From Dryas octopetala (taxonomy: Eukaryota; Streptophyta; Magnoliopsida; Rosales; Rosaceae), in assembly GCA_963921425.1 (NCBI GenBank), contig OY992833.1, positions 6,297,228 to 6,361,227 of the forward strand: a stretch of DNA of 64,000 nucleotides, written 5' to 3'. The notes below the pieces were generated by a model. It was not told the origin of the DNA and did not search any database. It was given only the letters and a program-made list of their open reading frames with translations. Shown here piece by piece: positions 22,378-34,809 of the stretch (position 1 is its first letter; the number at the start of each line of letters is the position of its first letter). A program made the translations under genes and the position numbers.

Positions 22378-22859
22378 CATCACATTCTAATGGGGTTAGG
22401 ATATATTTATGTAGTTTTGTATATAATAGGTCACTTGTAAAAGAAAAGGATGAATAGTACATGTCATTGAGGTTAAAATCCCATAGGTTTGCATACCCAA
22501 AGCTAATAGTTTGAGCTTGCATATAGTCCTCCTGAATCATTTTCTATAAAGAGCGTTGTCTTTGAGTGGTTGGTTCATAGCTGTGCGAGTTCAAATCAGT
22601 TGGAATTCAAGACTAATGACATCACATTCTAATGGGGTTAGGATATATTTATGTAGTTTTGTATATAATAGGTCACTTGTAAAAGAAAAGGATGAATAGT
22701 ACATGTCATTGAGGTTAAAATCCCATAGGTTTGCATACCCAAAGCTAATAGTTTGAGCTTGCATATAGTCCTCCTGAATCATTTTCTATAAAGAGCGTTG
22801 TCTTTGAGTGGTTGGTTCATAGCTGTGCGAGTTCAAATCAGTTGGAATTCAAGACTAAT
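22376..22859. repeat. Perfect head-to-tail duplication of a 242-bp unit
   Basis: 22376-22617 and 22618-22859 are identical by eye, and GACAT stands at the start of each unit and again at 22860-22864. Each unit contains a short tRNA-like box B (gcgagttcaaatc). The duplication is either very recent or an assembly artefact. Confidence 0.9.
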
Positions 22860-22939
22860 GACATTCACAAAGAACCCTTTCTTTCTTGACAACCAATGTG
22901 TTTCTTGAAGCAAACCTCTCCTCCAAAAGTGTAGCTTTA

Positions 22940-23150
22940 TGTTAGAGCCATTTATTTTAGGGTTTCTGAATGAGCTGCCCTAATTGTTGTAATTACCTAT
23001 ATATTTAGGCATTCCATTAGGCATGTGTACTATAGTTGTAATTGCCTTATATGTGGACTATTTGTAATCATACATATATAGATCCTCCTTGAGAGAAGAA
23101 TAATAAACAAAAATTTCCTTCTCTTGCACTTCCCCTGAGTACTCTAAGCC
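22940..23150 (+). repeat. Copia-LTR-like fragment
   Basis: Starts TGTTAGAGCC and contains paired 'ttgtaattacctatatattt'/'ttgtaattgccttatatgtg' repeats and 'gaataataaacaaaa'. It resembles a short copia solo LTR, but no target duplication was found. 23151-23910 holds nothing recognisable. Confidence 0.4.
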
Positions 23151-23905
23151 AAAATGCCATCTTTTTAACTGAGAAAATGGTGTTTCTCCCTACAAGGCTA
23201 GAACCAAGCTTAATTATTCTGGGATAATTACGTAATTGTCCTCCCAAAAACGAATTTTATTTTTTTAGTATAAAAAAACCAGTTTTAAATATTTGATAAA
23301 AGAAGAACAAATGAATAGTTTATCTTTGTCAGAAAGCTAGTTGAAAATGTTTTCTTTTGTAGTCTTGTCATGTTGTCATAAATAGAAAGCTGAAAGCAAG
23401 TGTTTGATTTGTAAAAATTTGTTTGAGGAAAATAGCTCAGAAGATAGTTTTGAAACCTTTTTAAATTTTTAATAGAATGCTTGTGTTGAAATTTGAAGAA
23501 GGATTGCAAATCAACTTAGCATGAAATGGGCTGCATGTGGTCCTAAACTTTTAGGCTTGAAAGAAAAAATGGCCAGAAAGAGAAAGGTCCCTAAATTTAG
23601 CAAGAATCTAAATATTACATCATTTTAAGCAAGCTACAAAGCTAGTATTGAATCTTCAATCTGATCAACATGACCTTTACACTCATATCAGCTATAGAAA
23701 TTATTAATATTTTACACTCATTGTTTCCAACTCAAATGCAAAAACAAAGAATGAAAAAAAAAAAGGAAAATAGAGGTAAATATCAAGAACTCACATAAAT
23801 CACAATTGAATATAAAAGACAAAAAAAATGAACTGACAAATTAAGTTTCTTTATGTTCTCTTAAAGAAATAAAGGAATGAAATCAGAATATATTGTGTCT
23901 ATGTT

Positions 23906-23910
23906 CTTTC
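23906..23910. other. Target-site duplication CTTTC, left copy
   Basis: CTTTC precedes the LTR at 23911 and recurs at 41068-41072 after the other LTR, fixing a 17.2-kb composite insertion. Confidence 0.88.
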
Positions 23911-24562
23911 TGTTGGATACAATTATGTGGACTCAAATAATTTCAGAATTGTAATAAAGATATATAAAATAAATTTGTTCAAAATAAATCAATGGAAATT
24001 AAATATGCACTCACAATACTTGAAAGGAAATTAGACTGAGACTTGCCGACGCAATTTTCTTAGGACAATATTTCTACCCCTACGTTGGTGTACACAGTGA
24101 ATGGGTAGGAGTCTCCCAAGATACAACAGTGTTTAGCTTTGTTAATCTGCACTGAAAATAACAAAGCCCTAACGAACTGAAAATAAAAGAACTTCTTCAA
24201 CAGAGAGAGAAAGAGAGAGAGAGAGTAAGTATGGTTTATGTTTTTCTGAAAGATTGGAATTGATCAAATTGGCCAGATTTGATTCCAATTTATAGGCAAG
24301 GCTAGTAGTGTCTGTTCGTAACAGATACACTATATTGAAATGTAGTGTCTGTTTGAATAGACAGTTTTCTGATGGGTGGTGTCTGTTTGAATAGACACCA
24401 TCTTCTGATGGGTGGTGTCTATTTGAAAGAACAGACACATCCTTTCAATTCAAACCTTTGTCTAAAAGTCATACTCCTTTGAAAAGGTGCAACAATTTAA
24501 CACCCAAAAAACATATATCAATTATGCAATTTCTCATTCATTTGAAAACTGGTTTTCCAACA
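23911..24562 (-). repeat. 3' LTR of copia B, with a tandem U3 motif
   Basis: 652 bp. In element sense, U3 upstream of the TATA box (cctataaatt, about 24285-24296 on the plus strand) carries three copies of a 34-36 bp unit. These start at 24345, 24379 and 24415 and contain the palindromic word gtgtctgtttgaatagacac. A GA microsatellite sits at about 24200-24224. Confidence 0.9.
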
Positions 24563-24574
24563 ATCCCTCACATG

Positions 24575-25120
24575 AATGAAATTGTCTTCATTTGTCTTTA
24601 ACAAACAAAAAAGTGTCGAAGAGTTCATCTGTAACAATGCTCATCGGAATAGGTAGTTTTCACTTTGAACCTTCCCTAGTAAAAGTTTATCGGATTTACT
24701 TAGCCAATCAGTGAAATATTTCATCTTGAATTGTCGACTGTTGATGTAAAACTAGACAATAAACACTACACAAAATTGTTTCATATTTAGATTCAGTTCT
24801 CGGTTGTTTTCATTTTGGTCCTGAACAATTTTTGGTTCTACGAGTGCTACTAGAGAATTTCAGCCTTATAAAATTCTCATAGAGCCGACCCAGCTCCCAC
24901 TAACATAGGTGACCGCTTCTATCAATGGTATCCTACCATACCACTTGTATTTGACAAGATATAGACGTCATTAAAAGCATAGCTTATCATTTTTCTTATG
25001 CTGTAGGTATACTCCCAAGTGCTCACTAGTGAGTTACTCATAACTAGTTATCCTATTGAACTTAGTCCGTGGGATCTCTAGACGCTAAGTTAGGTTTCTG
25101 TATATGGTAACTCGTTTAGT
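24575..25120 (-). other. 3' non-coding internal region of copia B
   Basis: Lies between the RNase H stop (about 25121) and the polypurine tract. No frame of interest. Confidence 0.6.
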
Positions 25121-25889
25121 TTAGGCTTTTAATCTCATTCCTCTCGATGCGCAGTCAATTTTCTCTCTAAATAAACCTTTAGTAAATGGATTCGCTAGGT
25201 TATCTTTAGATTTCACAAAATCTATGGAAATTATTCCATTTAAGAGTAACTGCCTTACGGTCTTATGTCTACGATGAATATGTCGAGATTTACCGTTATA
25301 CATAAAGTTTTGTGCTTTGCACAATGCTGCTTGGTTATCACAGTGTATACATATGGCCGACACAGGTTTAGGCCATAATGGAATATCTTGCAAGAATTGG
25401 CAAAGCCACTCAGCTTTTTCACCGACTGTATCTAAAGCTATAAACTCTTATTCCATTGTGGAACAAGCTATACACGTTTGTTTGGAAGATTTCCAAGATA
25501 CTGCAGCTCCTGCTAGAGTAAACACATATCCACTTGTTGATTTTGATTCCTCTGAATTTGATATCCAATTTGCATCACTATATCCCTCAAGCACAACATG
25601 GTATTTCCCATAATGCAATGCATATTTGGTGGTATTCTTTAAATAACTTAGCACTCTTAATAATGCTTCCTAATAACTCTTTCCTGGATTGCTTGTATAC
25701 CTACTTAGTTTACTAACTGAATAGGCTATATCAGGCCTAGTGCAGTTTATGACATACATTAAACTGCCTATGATCTGTGAATACTCTAACTGGGACACAC
25801 TTATACCAGTGTTCTTATGTAGCACTAAGGTTGGAGTAAACGGATTGTTTGTTCCTTTAAGCCATGTTGTTGAAATCTTTCAATCACCT
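25121..25889 (-). pseudogene. pol of copia B, C-terminal part: RT tail and RNase H
   Basis: Read on the minus strand, RNase H begins near 25654 ([53 protein letters not shown]). It continues to CDNQAALCKAQN, KSRHIHRRHK and NPFTKGLFREKI at 25121-25393, with a frame break near 25440 and another stop near 25660. It is the continuation of 37207-37989, separated by the SIRE insertion. The junction TSD CACCT codes within the RT (…HYIKKV | ERFQQ). Confidence 0.88.
25885..25889. other. Target-site duplication CACCT, left copy
   Basis: CACCT at 25885-25889 and 37207-37211 flank the SIRE element. Confidence 0.9.
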
Positions 25890-27553
25890 TGTTAGTTTCT
25901 ACGATTTGTTATATTAGCTATTTTCCTTGTCAAAACAATTGTATTTATTTTTAATTAATCACTCACAAGCTCTAGGCTAGATTAAGGACAAGTTCAACTG
26001 TAATGAAGAAGTCAAGAATGAACAAAGACACAAGGTATACTGCACTTCATTCATTTCATGAAAATAACAGTTTTTTGTCTATTTGACTAGTCATTCACTG
26101 ATCATAAAGAACAATGTTTTTCACGTACAGTGGTTGATACTTAAGTCACAGTCACTACAGTGGGGCCATTTCGGGTTTTACTTTTAAAGCCCATTTCATT
26201 GAAAGCCCAAGTTCTGTTTTTTACTAAACATGCATGTGCATTGCACATGGCTTGGTTCCCCTACTGTATCAATCAGATCTGATTGTATCTTTGCCATTCA
26301 CGCCACACACCTTCACACATCAGCACTATTCATCATCTTCCTCATTTCTGATTTTTGCAAAATAAAGCAAAATTCCTTTTTACAGCTCCTCATTCCTATC
26401 CTTAGTAATACTAGGATACCCCTCTAGGACAAAGAGAATATGCCCTCATTCGTCTCTTGTGGACAGCCATTGATTGGCTTCCACGTGGCTTGGGCAAACA
26501 TGAAAGTTGCGTGGGTGTGTACGGGTATATGGCGCATTCTGTTCAGATCTTTTCGTGGGTGTGCATGAGCATTTTGAGTGTGTATTTTTCGGGTTTCATG
26601 CCTGGGTATTTTCGAGGTTAAGTGCTCATCTTTAACATTTTCAAAATATGGTCTTTTAATTCTTGAAAAATCAAAAAGGATTTTCTGAACTTGTTTTGTT
26701 TCATCTAAAATTCTAAATGGATTTGAGTGTTTAAATCTTCTTATATATTCTTTAAACACATTCATTTTTAGATTTTAGTTGAAGGATTCAATATCAACTT
26801 TTTCTTGCCTCTAGCTTGAGAAGGTTGATCTTCTTTTTTTAAGAATCCTACATTTGCATATCATGTTCATGCATTGATGAATCTACTGGGCTTGGTGCGA
26901 ATTGGTGCCATGGGTTGATGAGCTTGGAGTGGAGCTGCCTTCTTCATGAATGACCAATTGCCTTGCTTATGGAAGTTGCACAAAGGGGTAAGAAAGCTGC
27001 CACTTAGTCTAGGACTTAGTGATTGAGCTTGTGTGCTGTGTGCTCCCTTTGTATTGAACTTCTTATTTAGTGGATTGCTTGGTCAGCTGGATAGACCCCC
27101 AGTTTTTACCCTTTGTGGTTTTTCTGGGTGAACATCTTGTGTGCATTTGTCTTCCCTGTTTGTGTTGTTATGCTTACTGACTCACTCAACTTTTAAACAC
27201 AAATCTGTACTGTAGCTATATGCTTGAAATTGATATATGCCTTATATAACTGTCTAGCTAATCACACACCACTGTAGTTGTGGATAACACTGGAATGCCT
27301 ACTGTGATGGGTCCTCTGAGTGTATAGGATGTCACTTGATCCTTGGTGTGTTTGATTTGTGTTGTTTACAGAAGTGATTTTTGGTTTTTTAGAAGTCAAT
27401 CTGGAGTTTCATATGTTCGTTACTGAACCGTTTGAGTTGTGTTTGTTTGACTAGTTCCTGAGTGATCACATAAACCAAAAATGGGGGTCCGATCACTGAA
27501 CGTGAAATTAATCAAGTTTATTAAGTGAAGAGATCACCTAAATTAAACTTTCA
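25890..27553 (+). repeat. 5' LTR of SIRE element C
   Basis: Starts TGTTAGTTTC and ends aaactttca. Nearly identical to 35543-37206. Frames seen inside it on both strands are repeated in the partner LTR and are not genes. Confidence 0.94.
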
Positions 27554-27555
27554 AT

Positions 27556-27567
27556 TAGTATCAGAGC
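27556..27567 (+). other. Primer-binding site of SIRE element C (one mismatch)
   Basis: TAGTATCAGAGC, compared with the standard TGGTATCAGAGC, starts 3 bases inside the 5' LTR. Confidence 0.8.
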
Positions 27568-27627
27568 GCTACTCTAAAAGCAAATAGAGAGATCCTAGGG
27601 TGTTGTCTGTTTTCTAGGTGTGTCTAG

Positions 27628-30600
27628 ATGGAAAGAGATCGTGTTGCAGGATCTTGCAACTCTCCTCCATTCTTTGATGGCAGCAACTACGCTGCTTGGA
27701 GAGAAAAATTTGAAATTTTTCTTGATGCCTATGACGAGTTGGCATATGAGTATCTCACTGTTGAGTGGATTCCTCCCACATGAACTGTTGATGGGATTGA
27801 AACTCCTAAGCCTAGGTCCGAATGGTCTTTAGCCGAAGTCACGGCTTCTAGCTCCAACAAGAAGGCTAGAAATGCTATTGTCACTGCATTATCTTCCTCA
27901 CAATTTGCACACATACAACATTGTGTCACGGCTAGGCAAGCTTGGAACAAACTTAGGGTTGTTCATGAAGGAGACAAACAAGTTAGGTCACTTAAGCTTC
28001 AAATGGTACATGCCAAATTTGAAGAAATTAGGATGAAAGAGTCTGAGTCATTTTCCGAGTTCTATGAAAGGTTGGAAGCCCTCACAAATGAAGCCATGTC
28101 CCTAGGTAAACCTTATGAGGAGTCTACCATTGTCCAAAAAGTTCTTAGATCTCTACCTAAGAGATTTCAATCTAAGAAACATGCAATACAAGAAGTCCAA
28201 AATTTGGATGAACTCAAAATTGGTAAATTGGTAGGAAAGCTTAAAACTTTTGAGATGGAACTTGAAATGGATGAAAGGGACAGCAAGAAGTCAAAAGATA
28301 TTGCTTTGCAAAGTGTCAAAGAGATGAGTGAAAACTTGAGTGAAAAATCATCCATGTCCGATGATGAGGTTGCCCTTTTTGTCAAAAGATTTAGACGAAT
28401 TCTTAGAAATAAAGGGAGAGAAGCTAGGACTAGTGGTAACAACTTTAAGGAGTTCAAATTCAAACCTCAAGGAGAGAATTCATTTGAGAGAAAACAAGAG
28501 AGGAAGTCTAACTTTAAAGAAGGAAGAACAACCAAGAGAGATGTGAAATGTTACACTTGTGGTGGAATAGGTCACATAGCAATTGAATGTGCAAATAATA
28601 GAAAGAATTATTCTTCAAGTAAGAATAAAGCCATGAAAATCACTTGGAGTGATAGTGAGAGTGATGACTCAAATGATTGTGAGTCTTCTTCCGATATTGA
28701 GGGTGATGAAGTTGCATTTGTTGTATCAATCAAGGAGATTGAACAAGTTGATGGTGGGTCTGACTCAGAATCTGCTCCTGATGATGAGTCTTACACTGCA
28801 CTTTGTGATAAGTATGACTTACTTTTCACCGAAACTCTTAGCATAAAGGAAGAAAATCAGAAACTAAAGAATGCTAAATTGAAATTGTGTGAGAAGATTG
28901 AGTCATTAGAGAGTGAATTAGAAAGTGTGGCTATCTTGAAACAAAATTTTGAGAGTCAAGTCAAAGTGCTCAAGGAGAGCAACATCTACTTTAAATCTTT
29001 GAATGAGAAACTTCAAAAAGAAGTACATGAAGCAAATGAGAGCATTGTTGAGCTCACCATTGGAGCTGAAAAGGTTGATAGGATGCTTAGGATTGGAAAG
29101 CATCATGGTGACAAGACCGGTTTGGGTTTTAGTGAAAATAGTCCTAGTGTATCCAACACAAAGACCATTTTTGTCAAGTCAGAATCTGATCATAGTGTCA
29201 AAAAGGGTCTAGGTTTCATTGACATTGGTCAAAATGCATCTCATTCCAAGTCAAGTCAAGCTACACCAAGTGTCACACAAATTGATTGTTCTACTTCACT
29301 TAGAAAAACAAAGTTTGTCCCGGTTTGTCATTATTGTCATGTCAAGGGTCACATTAGACCAAATTGCAACAAACTTAAAGGAAAGAAATCAAGTGAACCA
29401 AAGAGAAATATTTCTCTACAAGAGCAAGTGAACAATCTACTCAAAGAGGTAACCAAAATTGCCTTACTTGTCACCCCACTTCCCAAAAATAAGCCAAGTC
29501 CACATCAAAGATGGGTTGTGAAGAGCTCCACTAAATGTCTAGTAACCTTGAATGCTTTTTCAGCCACTAAGAGGAACATTTGGTACCTAGATAGTGGGTG
29601 TTCCAAACATATGACGGGAGATAAGAAGGTCTTTACCTCTCTTGCTCCTTATGATGGTGGTAGTGTGACTTTTGGAGGAGGAGAGAAGTCCTATGTGAGT
29701 GGAAAGGGGGTTGTACACATTCCCGGTATACCCGAATTGAAAAATGTAAGATTTGTTGATGGGCTGAATTCTAATTTGCTTAGTATTAGCCAACTTTGTG
29801 AGGAATGGGGTGGTGAAGTGTGTATGTCCAAGAGTGGATGTAGAATTGTTGACTCCCAAGGAAGGGAGATCTTGAATGCCCCTAGGTCTAGGGATGATTG
29901 CTATGTGTTTGATGGCAATGTTGGAAAAATTGAGAATACTTGCAATAGAGCTATTGATGACACTAGCTCCCTTTGGCATCAAAGACTTGGTCACATTAAT
30001 GTTCATGACCTTTACAAGTTGTCTAAGCATGAGGTTGTTAGAGGTCTTCCAAAGATAGAAAAGTCCGAAACTTTTATTTGTGGTCCATGTCAAATGGGAA
30101 AACAAACCAAAGAACCACACAAAAGAGTCAAAGACATAGGCACCTCTAGGACACTTGAACTAATTCACTTGGATTTAGTTGGTCCTGTCCAAACCTTATC
30201 AATAGGTGGAAAGAAATACATTCTAGTCATGGTAGATGATTTTTCTAGGTACACTTGGGTGTCATTTCTTAAGGACAAGTCGGAGACATTTCATCATTTT
30301 GTCAAGATTGTGAAACTGCTGAAAAGTGAAGGTATGTCGAGTCTGTCAACCCTGTCCAGAATTAGATCAGACCATGGTACTGAGTTTGAAAACTCTCAAT
30401 TCGATGAGTTTTGTTGTCAAATGGGTATTAAACATGAATTCTCAGCTCCAATAACACCCCAACAAAATGGAATCATTGAGAGAAAGAATAGGGTTTTGAT
30501 TGAGATGGCTAGAGTGATGTTAAATAGCAAAAATCTTGCTAAACATTTCTGGGCTGAGGCGGTAAACACAGCATGTTACATCATAAATAGAGTCTACCTT

Positions 30601-32683
30601 AGGCCGGGAACCAAAAAGACTCCCTATGAACTATGGAAGGGTAGGAAACCTAAGGTTACACACTTTAGAGTGTTTGGGAGTGCATGTTACATCCTTAGGG
30701 ATAGAGAACATTTGGAAAAATTTGATTCTAAGAGTGATGAGGGTCTGTTTTTAGGCTATTCATCCAACAGTAGAGCTTTTAGAGTCTTCAACTTGCGAAC
30801 AAATTCTATGTTGGAATCCATAAATGTGAAAATAGATGATCATGATGCATCTATTGAAATGGCTGCAGATAAGGATGGATTGTTCCCACAATCTGATCCT
30901 AAAGAGGATAATTTGGTTAAAGAAGAGTCCAAGTCAGGCAGTGATGAACCTACTGATCGATGACTCAAAAATTGTTGAGTTTGATAAGTCAGAGAGCGAA
31001 CAAAATGACAAAACCTTGAGTGACAGATCTGAAAAACCAAGATGGGTGAGGTGTAACCATGATGAAGATGTAATTCTAGGTTCTTTAGACCAGCCAGTTA
31101 GGACTAGAAAACAAATGGCAAATGAACTTGCTCATGTGTGCTATGTGTCCATTGTTGAACCTAAAAATGTCAAAGAAGCACTCAATCATGAGGAATGGGT
31201 GAGTGCAATGCATGAGGAATTGAACCAATTTGAGAGAAACCAAGTGTGGACTCTTGTAGAAAGACCAGCCAACACAAATGTCATTGGAACCAAATGGATC
31301 TTCAAAAATAAATCTGATGAATTTGGGAATGTAGTTAGAAACAAGGCTAGGCTTGTTGCTCAAGGGTACTCTCAATTAGAGGGTATTGATTTTGATGAGA
31401 CTTTTGCACCCGTTGCTAGACTTGAGTCCGTTAGGTTACTTTGTGCCATTGCATGTCATCTTAGGTTCAAATTGTATCAAATGGATGTTAAAACAGCGTT
31501 TTTAAATGGTTACTTGAATGAGGAAGTTTTTGTAGAACAACCAAAAGGTTTTGAGGATCCTCACATGAGAGATAGTGTTTATAAATTGAGGAAAGCCTTG
31601 TATGGGCTGAAGCAAGCTCCATGAGCTTGGTATGAGAGACTCTCTCATCACTTGTTGTCCAATGGGTATCAAAGAGGGTCGGTTGACAAGACCCTATTTG
31701 TAAAAAGGTTAAAAAATGATGTCTTGATTGCTCAAGTTTATGTGGATGATATTGTCTTTGGTTCAACTTCAAATTTTCATGTTAAGAGATTCATTGATGT
31801 AATGTCTAGTGAATTTGAAATGAGTCTAGTTGGTGAAATGAATTTCTTTTTAGGGCTGCAAGTTAAGCAAGTAGATAGTGGGATATTTATCTCCCAATCT
31901 AAGTATGCTAGAAACTTGGTCAAAAAATTTAGGCTTGAGTCTTCCAAAGTGGCTACTACTCCAATGAGTAAAAGCTCCAAACTTCATAGGGATCAAAGTG
32001 GTAAGCAAGTGGACCAAACCTTGTATAGAAGCATGATAGGAAGTCTCCTCTACCTCACAGCTAGTAGACCGGACATATCATTTGCGGTAGGAGTGTGTGC
32101 TAGGTTCCAAAGTGATCCCAAAGAATCTCATTTGTTTGCAACAAAAAGGATCATCAAATATGTAAGTGGGACTCTTGACTATGGGTTGTGGTATACCCAT
32201 GATACCAACACTAAATTGGTTGGATTTAGTGACTCTGATTAGGCTGGGTGTAGTGATGATTTGAAGAGCACCTCGGGTGGTGCTTTCTATGTTGGGAATA
32301 ACTTAGTGTCTTGGCATAGCAAGAAGCAGAATTCTGTCTCTTTGTCGACTGCTGAAGCTGAATACATAGCAGCAGGGAGTTGTTGTACACAACTCATTTG
32401 GATGAGACAAATGTTAGCCGATTATGGAATTGATGAGAAAACTTTTCTCATCTATTGTGATAACATGAGTGCTATAGATATCTCCAAGAACCCGGTGCAA
32501 CATACTAGAACCAAGCATATTGACATAAGACATCATTTCATTCAAGATCTTGTGGAGAGTGGAACTCTTACTTTGACTTTTGTTCCTTCCGAACAGCAAC
32601 TTGCAGACATTTTTACAAAGGCTTTAGAGAATCCAAAGCACATTAGTCTTCGGAAGTCAATTGGCATTTGTACACATGCATGA
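27628..32683 (+). pseudogene. gag-pol polyprotein of SIRE element C, near-intact
   Basis: ATG 27628 (MERDRVAGSCNSPPFFDGSN) opens gag. It includes two zinc knuckles (CYTCGGIGHIAIEC near 28550, CHYCHVKGHIRPNC near 29328) and a long coiled coil between them (about 28800-29090). Then come protease (WYLDSGCSKHMTG near 29582), the integrase HHCC region (WHQRLGHIN ... ICGPC, 29970-30090), and the integrase core (HLDLVGP, IRSDHGTEF, IIERKN, 30160-30490). RT follows (YGLKQAP; YVDD at 31739-31750), and RNase H (STSGGAFYVG, TAEAEYIAAG, CDNMSAI) to TGA 32683. Defects: TGA at 27781, an extra 4 bp (gatcgatg) near 30955-30962 shifting frame, TGA at 31622-31624 in the RT motif QAPRAW, and TAG near 32240. Otherwise open over 5 kb. 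Confidence 0.92.
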
Positions 32684-33963
32684 TTCTTTGTAGTTAAATG
32701 TGCTTCATTGTTCAAGTTTCCTTTCTTTGGTTTAAGTAGTTTCATTTTTTTTAATAACCATTTTGAAAGGTCTTAACATTGCTTGTCACACTCTCTTTGA
32801 TATTCAAAAAAGTTTTTGCATCACATGTGTCATGTCAATAAGCATAATCATTTCTTCTTGTCCAATGTTAGCTTTGAGATCTCTTTTTATTTAACACTTT
32901 GTCATGGTCAATCAAACTTGTTAAATACTTTTCAAAGACAATTTGTTTGAGGATGCAATTTAGCCTTTCAATATAATTTCTCTTTTATGACCTATTTTCA
33001 GCTAAGTTTTCCTCATTTGAACAAAGGTGCACCATACAAAAATAACAAAAAAAAAAGGTAGTGTGACCAAAGAAGTCACGGCCCTAGGGAGAAATAAGGT
33101 GTTTTTATGGTGTTTTAGGGTAAAGAGTCGCAAAATTGGACCAAATCATTGCACTTAACTTGGGATGTGCCTAAACAAAACAAATGAAAATAATTTTTTC
33201 ATAGCCATTGTCATGAGTTGAAAAACTTTGTTTTCAAGATTTGTTCCCAAAGTAGAAATTCTCTTGAGTGGCCAAATTCTAATCTCTTTTTGTGGATGAA
33301 ACTTATTCAACCTCTTTGGTTGTCTTTGACATTGTTTTCCATCTTGAACAAGTCTTGAATGCTAGCATTGACCTCCCTATAACCCAAATATGCTTATTTT
33401 CTTGCACAAAATTTGCACTTTTCATTTTCCATATCTATTAGAGTGTTGACATTGGTGGTTAATACTTTTCAATTGTGTTTGTTGTTTTTGTCAAATTTGT
33501 TTTGTCAAAAATAAATCCCTGAAGCACATCTAACTCATAGATTTTTTTTGTGTGTCATTGCTTCCAATTCTCTAAGGATTCCTCTATCTTTTTTGTTTTA
33601 TGTTCCAGTACGCAGTTTGTTCATTTTGACTAGTCTAACAATCGTCAAATACAGTCAATTTCACAGAGCCATTCTGCACTTTGGATCATTGTTCATTAAG
33701 GGCTTTTCGGACTTTTATCTCATCTCTAGCAGCCCTTATACTCCACGCGCCCCTCTTTTTTCCTTCAAATCCCTAAAATTTCAGAATCTTCATCTTCTCT
33801 TCTCTTCCCTTGCCGCATCCTTCTCTCTCTCCTTCTCGCGATTCAGCCTTCCCCTCTCGCTCGCGACTCGGTCGGCATCTTCCCTCTCGCGACTCAGTCT
33901 GTGTCGCGACTCGGCCTCCATTTTACCTCTCGCGCCTCGATTTGCCATATCGGGCTTCTCACC
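32684..33963 (+). other. Spacer between pol and the envelope-like frame of element C
   Basis: 1.28 kb, non-coding, AT-rich at first. From 33780 it becomes CT/CG-rich (ctctcgcgactcgg repeats), probably the leader of a subgenomic or spliced 3' message. Promoter or splice sites were not identified. Confidence 0.55.
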
Positions 33964-34809
33964 ATGTCGGGCTCCACCATCATCCCCTCTCGCAGCCGTC
34001 AACGACAATCCATGACGGAGGACTGCGAGGAAGAAGATTTCATAAATGGGCAGAATCGGTTTACTACTCGATGGGCAAAGAGATTCTTTCGCATTGTGCA
34101 TTCCCGATCTGTGGTCACTGAGCGCCATTACAGGTTAGAGGACTTCAATCTCCATCTTTTTCGTCTCGTCTTCTCCTTCCTCAGTGACTATCAAGTCTCC
34201 ACCTTGAATGACCTTCCTCTCACAGTCCCTTCCTACAACCTCACCATAGTTCAGGAATTTTATGCCAATTTTCCAAGTCGCATTGCCCGAACAGGTTTTA
34301 ATGTCTATGTGCGCAACTGTGATGTTTATTTTCGGCCTAGTGAGATTTGTCAGGTTCTTGGGTTAAAACAATCAACCCACACTGATTACTTGCAATATTT
34401 AGAACGGTCTCGGTCATATACTGCTGCTCACTTCCAGGCCGTGGCCTATGTTAACCCTGCTACCCCTTTAAAGGACGATGTGTTACTAGAGAAGTCCGAA
34501 TTCAAACCTTTTCACAGGTTTTTGTGGGATTTTGTGCGTCACAATATTATTCCTACCTCCCACAATTCGCACCCTTCTGAGGAGCAAATTCAAGTGATGA
34601 TGTCTTTTCTGAATAAGGATCTTGTTCCCTTAGGCTTTCTTATTTATGAACACATTCAAACCAAGACAATCGGTAGTGGTCGTGACCACAAGGGTGCCCT
34701 CATTTTCCCTCTCTTTATTCACCTCCTTTGTGCCCGCAGTGGTGTCTCTTCTGTGGCTGACCTGGATACATTTGCTGAGCCTATGGCTGACTACACGAAA
34801 CAGTCATGA
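33964..34809 (+). CDS. Envelope-like/'plant transposon protein' frame of the SIRE element
   Basis: ATG 33964 (MSGSTIIPSRSRQRQSMTED) to TGA 34809, 281 residues. The central part (FNVYVRNCDVYFRPSEICQV ... FLWDFVRHNIIPTSHNSHPS ... HLLCARSGV) matches the general pattern of the globular domain found 3' of pol in SIRE/Maximus elements and Ogre-like elements. No signal peptide or fusion peptide is visible. The function is unknown, and calling it 'envelope' follows literature habit. Its stop overlaps the next ATG (ATGA at 34806). Confidence 0.75.
   Translation: MSGSTIIPSRSRQRQSMTEDCEEEDFINGQNRFTTRWAKRFFRIVHSRSVVTERHYRLEDFNLHLFRLVFSFLSDYQVSTLNDLPLTVPSYNLTIVQEFYANFPSRIARTGFNVYVRNCDVYFRPSEICQVLGLKQSTHTDYLQYLERSRSYTAAHFQAVAYVNPATPLKDDVLLEKSEFKPFHRFLWDFVRHNIIPTSHNSHPSEEQIQVMMSFLNKDLVPLGFLIYEHIQTKTIGSGRDHKGALIFPLFIHLLCARSGVSSVADLDTFAEPMADYTKQS

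Noticed and set aside
22553..22605. Possible tRNA gene or SINE head (box A-like and box B-like words)
   Set aside because: Box spacing is too short and no cloverleaf can be drawn. Noted only as a feature of the duplicated unit.
26230..26765. Matching pair of frames on opposite strands, repeated at 35882-36418
   Set aside because: These are the two LTRs of the SIRE element, so identical frames are expected and no gene is implied.
33790..34128. Minus-strand frame opposite the SIRE envelope-like region
   Set aside because: Shadow of a CT/CG-rich leader. Arg/Glu-rich without any motif.
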